This document shows positions 45,063 to 55,014 of a stretch of DNA of 64,000 nt, one piece after another. The stretch comes from Cyclaneusma minus (taxonomy: Eukaryota > Ascomycota > Leotiomycetes > Marthamycetales > Marthamycetaceae). A model generated the notes under the pieces. It did not search any database. It saw only the letters and a program-made list of their open reading frames with translations, and was not told the origin of the DNA. The DNA lies in assembly GCA_037179335.1 (NCBI GenBank), contig JAKZHN010000011.1, positions 278,428 to 342,427 on the forward strand. The letters run 5' to 3'. The position numbers and the translations under genes were made by a program. The first letter of the stretch is position 1, and each line of letters begins with the position of its first letter.

Positions 45063-45512
45063 GTTAGCGGTACCCTACTGACAGACTGCAGCAAGAGAAA
45101 GTTGGCACCGGGATGGGACTTGGGTGGCGTGAGGGTGACCTGCGGAAGAGGGAGCAGCTAGGAGGGAGGTGGAGTTGGACAGAGCACGAAGACAGCTTGT
45201 GATATAGACTGATGGTGGTAGCGCGGAAGAGGACACCGGGACAAGCGGGCTGAAGGGGTTGGCGGGCTCATGGGAGCGCGCAGTATGGCAGAGAAGAAAG
45301 ACGAAGAAGGATATAGAACAGTGAAGGGAAAAGTGCTATTTCTATATTTCCTACCTGCGATAGATCTCTACAGTCTAGTTCAAAAGGCAGCCATGATATA
45401 CACTGGATAGTTTCGCAGAATTGATTTTTATGTCCAGCTTCATTTTTGCGAGCACCCAAATCTGTGACCCCATGTCAATGACTCTATGCCAGAGGTATCT
45501 CATTTCACCTAT

Positions 45513-46142
45513 TTACTGAAACTGAGATCCAGTGAAACGTCCCAGGTTTCTCATCTCGAGCACAGCAGCCACGGAGACAGAAATCGCCAGAACCACGAGT
45601 GCCAGCAAACCCATAATCCATAGCTTCATCTTTCCTAGAACCACCTTGAACTCAGAATTCTGCTTCAGAATTTCTTCGATTTTGTCGACAGCGTCCTTGT
45701 TAGAGTCCAAAGCTTGCTGGTTGGACTCCAGAATCCGCTCGTTCCAGTCGCTGATGCTCCTTACATCTTCAACAACAGCCTAAAGCATGTTAGAAAATCT
45801 GTAAAACTCAAATTGTTGCAAAAGATACACAGACATTCTGCTCTCGGTGAAGATGGCCAACTGAAGTCTAGATACTTCTTATGACATCGGCATGGTGGAG
45901 GATCAGACGCGCAATAACGGGGACATCATGGAGAGCAGCTTGTGGCTCTGCCTAAAATTCACAAAAGTCTCAGTTAGCAAGTGTTAAGCAGATCAATATG
46001 GCCAAACTCACTTCTGGCTCAGATTCGGCAAGTTCTTCACCGACAGAAGCCCAAGCGGGCAGGCGGCAATGCTGCTTGAACACATGGTCGTCAGCTGTGT
46101 CATGAAAGATTGTGAAGATACAGGGTAGCTTACAGCGGACAT
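45513..46142 (-). pseudogene. array gene 8: member with in-frame stop
   Basis: Exons 46142..46134, 46074..46012, 45951..45835 and 45779..45513 keep phase 0 and good splice sites. An in-frame TAG at 45870..45868 interrupts exon 3 (after IARLILHHADVIRSI), at a position where array gene 7 reads on without a break. Beyond it the frame is intact, with a coiled coil (IEEILKQNSEFKVVLGK) and span (WIMGLLALVVLAISVSVAAV). The decay therefore looks recent: one nonsense change and otherwise preserved structure. A truncated acidic peptide of about 46 residues is the expected product. Confidence 0.7.
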
Positions 46143-46680
46143 GGCTCTGGTAGATTCAGATTGCCCTTGGGAGAAGAAGGGAGAAGGGGGACGACGGGCG
46201 GAGGAGAGCTGTTTTGTCTTCAGTAAGACGAAGTTCCACGGTCTAGCCGAAAAGGGAACGGCGATGGATGGCGTGAAGGTGCTGCAGGCAAAGAGGTGAA
46301 GATTGACGGTGGAGAAGGATGACCAGGCGCAGAACGGCTGCTTGGTGTCGTTCCTGTGGCGATGTTCGCCGTCGAATCAACATCATCGTTGTAGCAGTAC
46401 TTTGGTAATTGTTTTTCATTCAAAACCCTTCATATGCACCAAATCAGGATTCAGAAAATGAAATCAGAAGCTTGGAAAATTCCTATATACAGTAGATGCT
46501 TTCAAGATGCTACTAGAGAGATAAATCACAAATGAAACAAAAGACGAAAGCATATCAAGATAGATCACGCTGAGTCGAATGTTCATATCGTAACAGTAGG
46601 CAATTTTGAGGGCGAAATAAGGAAGGGGCAGACTTCTTAAAGGACTTGAGAATACATTCAGTCTTACCTACACAAACATG

Positions 46681-46890
46681 TCAACTGACTGCTTTGAAGC
46701 TGACTAGCAGCTCGTGGAAGGAGACAAACAAAATGACAGGAAAGGTAATTTCACGCTGATCTTTCAGCTTATTTGCTTTCAATAAGCGGTAAACCCATGA
46801 CCTTATTGCACGTGAAGCAAAAACCTTTTCCACCATTAGATCCTCAAGCTGCAGCGTTTCCGTCAAGAACGTCGTCAGTACTATCCACAT
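46681..46890 (-). other. possible degraded array-gene fragment
   Basis: A short minus frame (about 69 codons) ends with a hydrophobic stretch (ITFPVILFVSFHELLV). Position and orientation suit another array member, but no acidic or first exon is found in 46143..47312, so this stays speculative. Confidence 0.2.
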
Positions 46891-47017
46891 GGCAGAATTA
46901 GTTGTAAGCAGGCGTCGGTAGGTGGGGTCTACTGTTTAGGGGCTGGCGGGCCCGGCTAAATTCCGGCGCTTAAGTTTTATTGCATATCGACCGGCTTCTA
47001 AATGCTAAAAAAGGGTC

Positions 47018-47041
47018 CCCTGCCTTAAATATAAGGCAGGG
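47018..47041. repeat. perfect 10-bp inverted repeat with 4-nt loop
   Basis: CCCTGCCTTA, loop AATA, TAAGGCAGGG. It is followed by a short GT-rich run to about 47076. It could form a cruciform or RNA hairpin; its role is unknown. Confidence 0.75.
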
Positions 47042-47312
47042 TGTGTGTGGGGAATATTAGGGTGTGTGTGTGGACCTGTTCCCGAAAAGGAGAGATGAGG
47101 GGGGAAAATATTGCGGTGGGCTGGAAAACAGCTACGTGTAAGTTCACTGTGTTTGAATATGACTGTTGAGTGAGTTTCTGTTTTTCTAGTGCTTCGCCGG
47201 CCATTGTCACATCTGTAGTATATGTTTCATTTCACGATACAAAAGCATTGAAGTTGGAATCCACAGATGACTCAAGCTTGTTGTTTTCCATTGAGTCCAT
47301 ATACTAAGTACC

Positions 47313-48071
47313 CTATACCCTTGGCTCAATACCACGCAAAGTTAGGTGCGTCCGCACAATGACGACGAAGGACGCTACAACCAAGATCGCGATCATTACT
47401 AGGAACCCCAGCATGATTTCGCGGGAAAGTGTGAGCTTGCTACTTTCTTTGGCCCACCACTCCTCAGAGCACTGCTGATGGTATTCCATTCCCACTAGGT
47501 AAAAGACCTAAACATAGATTAGAAGATTCGCAGTATGCAAGATTGTCACAAGACATACCCAGTAGTTATTCGGGCCAAATCTCTCTAGCGCCTTCTCGGT
47601 GAGTTCCTTGAGCTCTTCCTCTTCACTTCGAGGACCAGCGATGGTGGTGCGCAAGCGTGTTTTCGTGACCATCAATTCCTAAAAACTCAGTCAGCACGTA
47701 TAAAAACCAGCTGAGTGAGATCATCAAGCCCAAACACACAGCGTCACCACACCACTTGGGATCTTGAGGCAGGTCATGCCCCCACCGTCCTCGTCAGTAC
47801 CACTCTGCGCAGTTTGCTTGACATCCTTAGACGGCGGAGACACTCCCAGACAGTACCCCGTGCGTATCTTTCCACTACTTCTTTTGCGAATGTCATAGCT
47901 ATCGCATGAAGCCAGGCTGCCATCCTTTCGACCGACCAGTAGACTCTCCCCAACCAAAGTAGGCGGGTTGACGTGTAAGCCAAGAGTCTTGTTGCTGCGA
48001 GGTCTAGTAGGCTCCCCCGAACCAAAGTAGGCCAGTTCGACATGTGAGACGGGAGCCTTGGTGCTAGACAT
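47313..48071 (-). CDS. array gene 9: larger tail-anchored member
   Basis: Exons 48071..47748, 47678..47559 and 47507..47313, phase 0, 212 residues. The 108-codon first exon (MSSTKAPVSHVELAYFGSGE) is unlike the other members and less acidic. The second exon (ELMVTKTRLRTTIAGPRSEEEELKEL) and third exon keep the array plan, ending in a span (EIMLGFLVMIAILVVASFVVIV) and about 12 residues. Two short exons of array type lie just upstream (48249..48387), so the real start may be there; I could not join them in phase. Confidence 0.65.
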
Positions 48072-48248
48072 CGGTCGAGGTCATGATCCCCAAGGGTTCG
48101 CAAGTGATGTGCCCACGAGATGAACCATGATGCGGTTGAGGCCAGGTGCGCACTTCGGAAGGCTTTGACCCCCGGGCGACTTATTTATATGTCTCGTGGG
48201 TGTGACCTGACTGTGTGGAAGGACTTGACCTGAGGAAAATGATCTCAC

Positions 48249-48387
48249 CACGTCGTCGAGGAGGTCACGCTGGGCGCATTCTACGCTGCTGGACTCGGCC
48301 TGGGTGTACCACTAGGGCAAAATTGAGGTCAGCGATGTCACCAGCATGAGATATGAGGCTACTTACGGGGCGACGAGTTGATGGCAT
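48249..48387 (-). other. orphan exon pair of array type
   Basis: 48387..48367 (MPSTRRP) and 48311..48249 (WYTQAESSSVECAQRDLLDD, then V) have the tiny-first-exon plus short acidic-exon pattern and a GTGAGATCAT donor like other members. No third exon follows at the usual distance. They may be the start of array gene 9 or the remains of another copy. Confidence 0.4.
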
Positions 48388-48869
48388 GGCTGCGCGGATG
48401 GGTAAGCTGCGCGGGCCTTGGTGTCGATGTCGGGAGTGAGATACTGCAAAAGAGGGAGTCGAAGAAAACTGCGGCAATGATGGCGCGGCGCTGGGCGTAG
48501 GAAGGCAGCGCGCGGAGGGTGGAGGGGAAGAGGGAGGAGGATGGAGACGGAGGAGGGAGGAAGATGAAGAAGAAGAGGCGAGAAGGGGGGAGGAAATTGT
48601 TTGCTGCGATTTCTGAGCTTTGGGAGTCGCTCGCCAAAGTTGATCCGGGTCAAGCGTTTTCGAGGTGGATTTGATCCGACAGCGACCAATCATACCAGGC
48701 AGCTGGCTTTGGTACTGCTGGGTCCCTCTTCTCACAACTGCGCAAAAGAACTCCTGCGAAGACTCGGGCTGGCGAGCAAGACCCCCTCTTACTCTCTGCC
48801 TCGTACTGGACACGACAGCCAGACTCAGCGCAAACGAGCTGCCGTCCTTGGATCTGTGTCTTCGCTACA

Positions 48870-49731
48870 ATGTCTGCTGTAAGTTACCTCATCCCCTCCT
48901 GGCTGTCTTCCTCGATAACAAAGGCTAATGACCATCTGCCTCCAGTACCGCGCGCCCACGGTGGAAGATCTCGCAGAAGAGCTCTTGGCAGCTGAAGACA
49001 GAGCAGCTGAATCGGAATCGGATGGATCAAACGATAGCACAGAAGATGAAGCAGAGAGCGTATTGCGAGCAGCCTTAGCGGAGCTAGCCCACCTCGGACA
49101 GCCACGCCCAGAAAATCCAGCACAGCCGTCGCAGCCAGCTGAGCCAGCACGGCGAATGGTGAGCTTACTTTCTCAGCTCAAGGGGCGCGGTGGCGCTGCG
49201 TGTCTGTTGTCTTCATGTTTGCTAACTGAGCTCTCTGGAAACTCTAGGCACCCACCGACGCTCTCGCCATAGCCTACGCTCAACTCGATCTTGAGTTGGA
49301 CACCGAACGTCATCGTATTGATGAACTGACGGCCGAGTTTGGATATCGTACCAACATCTTGCTAGCCATGGCCATCCACAATCATCAGGCCATTCGCAAT
49401 CTACAGGCTGCGCAGAATCAGCAAGCCGCCTTGAATCAGCAGGCCGCGGCCCGATACGAGCAGGCCCTCAGGCAGATGCTTAATGCCACCGTATGTCATA
49501 ATTTTTTGCAGTTCTCCTGCGTCCTTGACAAGTTTACTAACATATGTCTAGACTGATGTTTCGAGAGAAGTTGGGATGAGGCAAGACCGAGAATTGATCG
49601 ATCTTTGCAGAATGGCAATCGATACTAGCAACAAAACGATCGCAACGAATGGCTTGGCGGTGAAGGCGCTCGCCCTGGTCTGCCTTGTGCTAGTCGTGGG
49701 AGTGTTCTTGGTCGGTTTGTTGAGTGGCTAG
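48870..49731 (+). CDS. array gene 10: plus-strand tail-anchored member
   Basis: Exons 48870..48878, 48946..49158, 49248..49490 and 49552..49731, phase 0, 214 residues. It starts MSA, then YRAPTVEDLAEELLAAEDRA, matching the N-terminal PTV motif of the minus-strand members. A long acidic/Pro exon, a Gln/Ala-rich coiled coil (IRNLQAAQNQQAALNQQAAA) and a last exon with one span (LALVCLVLVVGVFLVGLLSG) at the very C-terminus complete it. It is the only member on this strand, so an inversion or ancestral divergent pair is implied. Confidence 0.82.
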
Positions 49732-49909
49732 TTCTGAAGCTTAGATGCCCCAAAAGGACATGGTTCTTTCAGAGCGCAATGGCCTAGAAGACATCAGAGA
49801 CAGCTTGCTTGAAAGAATTCGTGATATGAAAAGACCATACGTGTGAAGAAGATAGCATTGGTGACTTCGGCACAGCGCTCCTTGACCACTATCCTTCCAT
49901 CTTTGTATT

Positions 49910-50304
49910 CAATGTTTGCCCCTGTAATCGGCCAGCATCATATATTCTGGCTGAAAAGCCACTCGATAATCGACTGCCTGAGACACATCTTTCAATCCCA
50001 CCAAGGTATCCGACGTGAAATCACGAAAAGCGGATCGATCCTGATCCATGTGGGCGTCCTTCCTGGCCCTGGCTTATATATGGAAAAAACCCGAGAGATA
50101 TTTAGCGCGCTGTTCGATCTACATGAGATGATGAGGCGGAGTCTGGAGGAGCTTTTTGAATACCGACAAGCCTGGGTCAGCGAGCAAGACGATATTTGGC
50201 CCGGCAGCAGCCAGAGCTTCGGGACCGCGGCTGATGTTGAAAGAAGAATATCACAAGGGGGAAAAGGTGGGGAACTGGGAAGGAGAGGTAAAACCAGCGT
50301 TTGA
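49910..50304 (+). CDS. uncertain small open frame
   Basis: An ATG at 49910 opens about 131 codons with a helical middle (EIFSALFDLHEMMRRSLEELF). There is no homologue I recognise and no clear promoter or splice context, and it starts only 180 bp after array gene 10. It could be a read-through artefact. Confidence 0.25.
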
Positions 50305-50334
50305 GACTGGCACTGGGAGGACGAAAAAGGTCTG

Positions 50335-50475
50335 AATACTACCTATATCCAAGTGATTGGGAGCATCCCAGCTTCTTCGGACCTCCCAAGTACCTTTGAA
50401 TATCCAAAGTCACTTGGCTTAATGCAAGTCATCTGGAATAATTCAGGTAAACTGAAATAATCCAAATCACAGAGA
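50335..50475. repeat. degenerate ~21-bp repeat block
   Basis: Units such as ATATCCAAGTGATTGGGAGC and CCAAAGTCACTTGGCTTAAT close the right side of the array region, mirroring the block at its left edge. Nothing else is called up to 50797. Confidence 0.5.
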
Positions 50476-50797
50476 ACGGGGATCTCTGACCAGACCCAGA
50501 GTTTTTTCATGGCACTGCAGCTTTGCATAGGTACATGTATGCCACCGGGAAATGACGGAATCGAGGAGGATCATGAACAAATATAGATTTGTAGACATTT
50601 GACCACGGTCACAGGCCAGACGTTGAATGATAAAAAGGACGTGTACATGTAGTTGATGAGAGAGTAGAGCGCCTCGCCTAAAGTTGCCTTATTCCCATCC
50701 CGCGCGGCCGCGCCAAGCTTCAGCTTCTCGAACATCAAGCTCCATCCTCAACCACCAATTCGAGTCCATCTCCCCACCAAGGGCCCGAACAAACCCA

Positions 50798-53295
50798 ATG
50801 GCGACCTCAGGGCCTCCCAATGGCACCTCCAGGCCCACCACCGCCCGCAGCGTCTCAATCGCCGCCCCTCCGCCTCCCCCAAGCATCTACGAAGCCTCCT
50901 CCATCTCCTCCATCCGAGCCACACTCGCCTCGTTGCACGAGCGCGAAACCAGCATAACCACCCGTCTCAACTCGCTCATCTCCGCCCAAACCTCACTTTC
51001 CCGCGATCTCGGCCGTCTCGACCTGCTGCGCGCGCATCTAGGCACACAAGTCATCAATACGCGCGCCATCAGTCATGGTATGCTCGATTCGGCCGCCGAT
51101 ACGGCAGCTGGTCTGTCTGGGAAGGTGAAAGACCTGGATTTGGAAAAGAAAAGGGTTGAAGAGACGCTGGGCGTGGTGGAGCAGGTGGCCGAGCTAAAGG
51201 CTTGTGTGCAAGGTGTTGTGGGCAGCATGGGCGCGCCGCAGGACTGGGAAGCTGCGGCTGGATACATCGCGAGAGCGGAAAGAGTGCCCAGGTCGATTGT
51301 TGAGGGCGGGTTTGCTACACGTGTTGTGCCTTCGGTGGAAGTACCGGATGCGCCGGGGGTGACGCTGGAGAATGCGAAGGAGAGTCTGTGTGGGCTGTTC
51401 TTGAGGGAATTTGAGAAGGCTGCCGCGGAAGGGGATGGGACGAAAGTTACAAGGTTCTTTAAGCTGTTTCCCCTCATTGGGAGGAGTGAGGTGGGTTTAG
51501 ATGTCTATGGACGTTATGTGTGCCAGGGTGTGAGTGGCACGGCGAGGAGAAACCTCAAGGAGGGAACTGGGGGACAACAGAGGAAGGATGGGTATTTTTA
51601 TGCCAATGCTCTGACGAAGCTGTTTGAGCATATTGCACAAATCGTGGAGGGTCATGGAGGCTTGGTTGAAAGACACTATGGAGCTGGAAAGATGATTCGA
51701 GTGATGGAAAGGTTGCAAATGGAGGCAGATGTGCAAGGTGGCATCATTCTAGACACATGGGGCGATGAGCGCAATGTGGATAGGAGGCTTACAGATGTCA
51801 AAAGCTATCCATTCTCATTCTTGGTGCAAAGCTTCCTACAAGCGCAGAAAGGCTCAAGTGGGACTCCAAGGACGAGTTCCCCTGCACAGAATGGTTCGGC
51901 TGGTCGTGCGAGTGAGGACGAAGGGGTCGACATGAAGGAGATAGATGGACTACTGGGAGAAACAGCTGTCATGCTTGGGAGATGGGCTCTATATTCTCGG
52001 TTCTTGGGAGGGAAGTGCAAGGTAGAACATCTCTACAATCAATTTCTTAGCCAGCAATGTACTGATTCCAACAGGATCCCACATCTCCTGCCGACTCACC
52101 CCTCGAAATGCCTGACTTTCTCCTCAAAAGCGCTCTATCCCGCAAAATATCTACTCGCCTCACGACCCCTTTCAATCTCATGACAACCTTCTTCTTCCGT
52201 CGCTCAGTCGAGAAAGCATTCAAGCTCGACGAACCCCCCACAGGTCTTTCCCTAAACCCCAACAAAGCCCTCGACGTCAACCCACCCTACATAATCTCCG
52301 CCGTCGACGACGTAATGTACATCGTCAACACCGTCCTGCAACGCGCCCTCTCGACCTCAACCCGCGACGTAATCGCCTCCGTCGTCCCCACCATCTCCCG
52401 CGTCCTCGGCTCCGACTTCGTCGGCATGATACAACGCAAGATGCGCGACGAATCCTACCCCAAACCCGTCATCCAAGGCGGTTTCCCCCCCGAGGACAAA
52501 ATAATCGCCTTCATAGTCCTCCTCAACTCACTCGACGTATCCAACGACTACATATCACGCATCGTCTACTCACGCCTTGAAGCATTCAACAATGCCGAAA
52601 GCGCGACATCCCTTCAAACCACATTCCCCTTCGACCACGACGCCGTCTTCGTCCAAACCACTCTTACCAATCTCCAGAGTAGCTTTGCCGACAAGACCTC
52701 CGATCTAGTTAACGAAGCCCTAACAATCCTTTTCGGACACGTCATCAAGCCCCGCCTAAGCCCCGTCCTCCGCGACACATTCCGCGACGCTGACTACTCC
52801 CTCACTGACGACGAGCTCGCCGAGCTAGCACGGCAACTCAACGAAGATAATGACTACAGCGCCGTCGATGCCCAAGAAACGCTGAAAGACCTTGTCCCGC
52901 GGCGTTTCGAACATAGCTGGAATATGCTCATGAAACCTTTACAACGATTGCTCACTTCCCGCTTGTTCAATTCCGTGTTGGAACAGACGGCGAAGTATCT
53001 GGCGAGGGTGCTGGAGAAGCGGATTTGGAATGCGGCTGGGAAGGTGAATGCGCTGGGAGCGGTAAGGATGGAGCGGGATTATAGTGGTATTGTGGGGGTG
53101 GTGGCGAGGGGCGGGAGGTGGGAGGTTAGGGGGGCTTTTGCGAGGTGTTTGCAGGTCCTCATGGTGGTTAATATGGAGGAAGAGGAATGGGAGGATGTCA
53201 GAGATGGGGGCTCGGGGTCGGGAGATGAAGAGGGGGGCGTGGAGTGGGTGCTGAGTGCGGAGGAGAGGGAGAGGGCGAGAGGTATCGTGCGGTGA
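50798..53295 (+). CDS. COG4: COG4, conserved oligomeric Golgi complex subunit 4
   Basis: Exons 50798..52021 and 52075..53295, phase 0, 814 residues. The ATG at 50798 is the first in frame. A Pro-rich start gives way to the N-terminal coiled coil (IRATLASLHERETSITTRLN) and the COG4 body (EVGLDVYGRYVCQGVSGTAR, FPLIGRSE, IVEGHGGLVERHYGAGKMIRV), then the C-terminal helical region (DDVMYIVNTVLQRALSTSTR; VKSYPFSFLVQSFLQ upstream). COG tethers vesicles for retrograde transport in the Golgi. Length and block order are normal. Confidence 0.93.
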
Positions 53296-53935
53296 TAGGC
53301 GTGAGATGTGTCCGGTCGAGGGGAAAGAACCCCGCTGTTCGACCTGCAACAAAATCAATTTGGGGTTTTACGGTTCTCCGGTCCGTCTCTGACATGTTTT
53401 GTTGCACGTCGTTGCTAGGATGCGGCGCCATCACCAGCGCCTGGTTCCTGGTTCATCACCCACGCCGCATCATTCTGACATAACGTGCCAGTACCGCCCA
53501 AACCCATGGTTCGCGGCACGCTGAGACACATGGTCAGCTGCCTTCCATTGGCGCATGAGCTTTTGTCGCACGTCTCTCATTGTAGGTACGTCAGCATTCC
53601 CTAGCGTCGGTTTCGAACCTTCTACACCTCACCTCCGCTTGAGGGTGATGTGGATTCTGTTATTTCCAGCCGCTTGCTTGGCTGTGCCCTGTCTCCCAGG
53701 GCAATTCAGTATACATGAATTGCTTTTTTCCTTTACATGTGACAAACTACGCCACAAAGTTTCTCTAATGCCAATAGAATCTAGTACACCACAATAGCGC
53801 GATGACGGCGGCCTGCTAAGATCACTCCAACGCTATGGATCCCGACGACACCCCCAAATCCTCAGCTTTCACACAGAACCCTTTTATCTTCTCACAACCC
53901 ATCCCACACCCTAGCCAAGCAAATACCCATCCATC

Positions 53936-54634
53936 ATGTCGTCAGGAACCAGCAGCTCCGGAAACAATGGCACAACCGTCATCACCGGCCCCCACGTCAT
54001 CCAAACCTCCGACTTCTACGCCAAAGCCGGAATCCTCCACCCCATCGTCGTCGGCGGCATCGCCGTCATCTTCCTCTTCACCTACCTGCGTCTCGGCAGC
54101 AACCGCTCCATCGCTCCCATCACCGTTTTCGACTGGCTCATCAACGTCGCCCTCGGCTCCACCCTCGCCGGCATCGTAAACGGCAATTCCCTCGTACGCG
54201 GCTTACTCGCTTTAGCAACCATGCTAGGTTTCCAATACATCACCTCCATGCTCGCCTCCTGTTTCAACAAACAACTATCCTGGGTATTCGAAGGCCCACC
54301 CCTCGTCATCCTATTTCGCGGTGAAATGTTACGCAAGGTGATGCGAAATCATCGAATAAGTCCGAGTGATGTGAATGCGGCGCTGAGACAAAATGGCGTA
54401 TTGAATATAAGTCAGGTGGAGTGTGCGGTTATTGAACCGAATGGGACGATTAGTGTTTTTCGCATGGAGGATTTGAAGGAGGCGGAGGTGAGGCCGGAAA
54501 CGCTGCTGGCGATTCCGGCGTATAAGAAGTTGTGTGAGGACGGGGCCGAGGAGGATGATGAGGCGACGGAGGCGGGGGAGGCGGAGGGGATTACTGACGA
54601 GGAACAGGGGAAGGCGAGCGGTCATCGTGAATGA
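53936..54634 (+). CDS. DUF421/YetF-like membrane protein
   Basis: A single exon of 232 residues. There are three membrane helices near residues 35-100 (HPIVVGGIAVIFLFTYLRLG; FDWLINVALGSTLAGIVNG; LVRGLLALATMLGFQYITSM). The soluble domain follows, with the family signature GPPLVILFRGEMLRKVMRNH, NAALRQNGVLNISQVECAVI and EPNGTISVF. DUF421 proteins are mostly bacterial (Bacillus YetF/YdfS); the role in fungi is unknown. The C-terminus adds an acidic tail (EEDDEATEAGEAEG). The lack of introns, in a region where most genes have them, fits an old bacterial origin but does not prove it. Confidence 0.8.
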   Translation: MSSGTSSSGNNGTTVITGPHVIQTSDFYAKAGILHPIVVGGIAVIFLFTYLRLGSNRSIAPITVFDWLINVALGSTLAGIVNGNSLVRGLLALATMLGFQYITSMLASCFNKQLSWVFEGPPLVILFRGEMLRKVMRNHRISPSDVNAALRQNGVLNISQVECAVIEPNGTISVFRMEDLKEAEVRPETLLAIPAYKKLCEDGAEEDDEATEAGEAEGITDEEQGKASGHRE

Positions 54635-55014
54635 AAAATTGGATAATTGCGCGGGCTGGAGCCTAGGTGTGAAGAGTCAAGAGGGGGAAAGATGTCGGTA
54701 GCTTTTGGGAAGCAATGAAAAGATGGAAAGATTGGATGTGGGGTCGAATGGCGAAATGGAGCAAGATTGGTCAGCGGATGGCATGACTGGCGCAATGGAT
54801 ACTGTAATATTTGTGAACGCATCGGTTTACATAAGCCCGGGGTTGCCAGAGGAGAGAATAGGAGGGTCGAGATGAAAGGAGTATCCACGCAATGTATGGA
54901 TCTCTCCAAGAGGACGTCCCAAAAAGTTGCTGGTTACCTATAGACTCCATGTATGATATGCAATTCATTATCCAAAGTTCTGTAGCCGCCATCCCTCCGA
55001 TCAAGCTGCTAGAC

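Noticed and set aside
48265..48813. Minus-strand frames of 90-182 codons, Ser/Pro-rich
   Set aside because: They begin in the shared promoter of the plus-strand array gene and lack a credible start. Only the short exon pair at 48249..48387 looks real.
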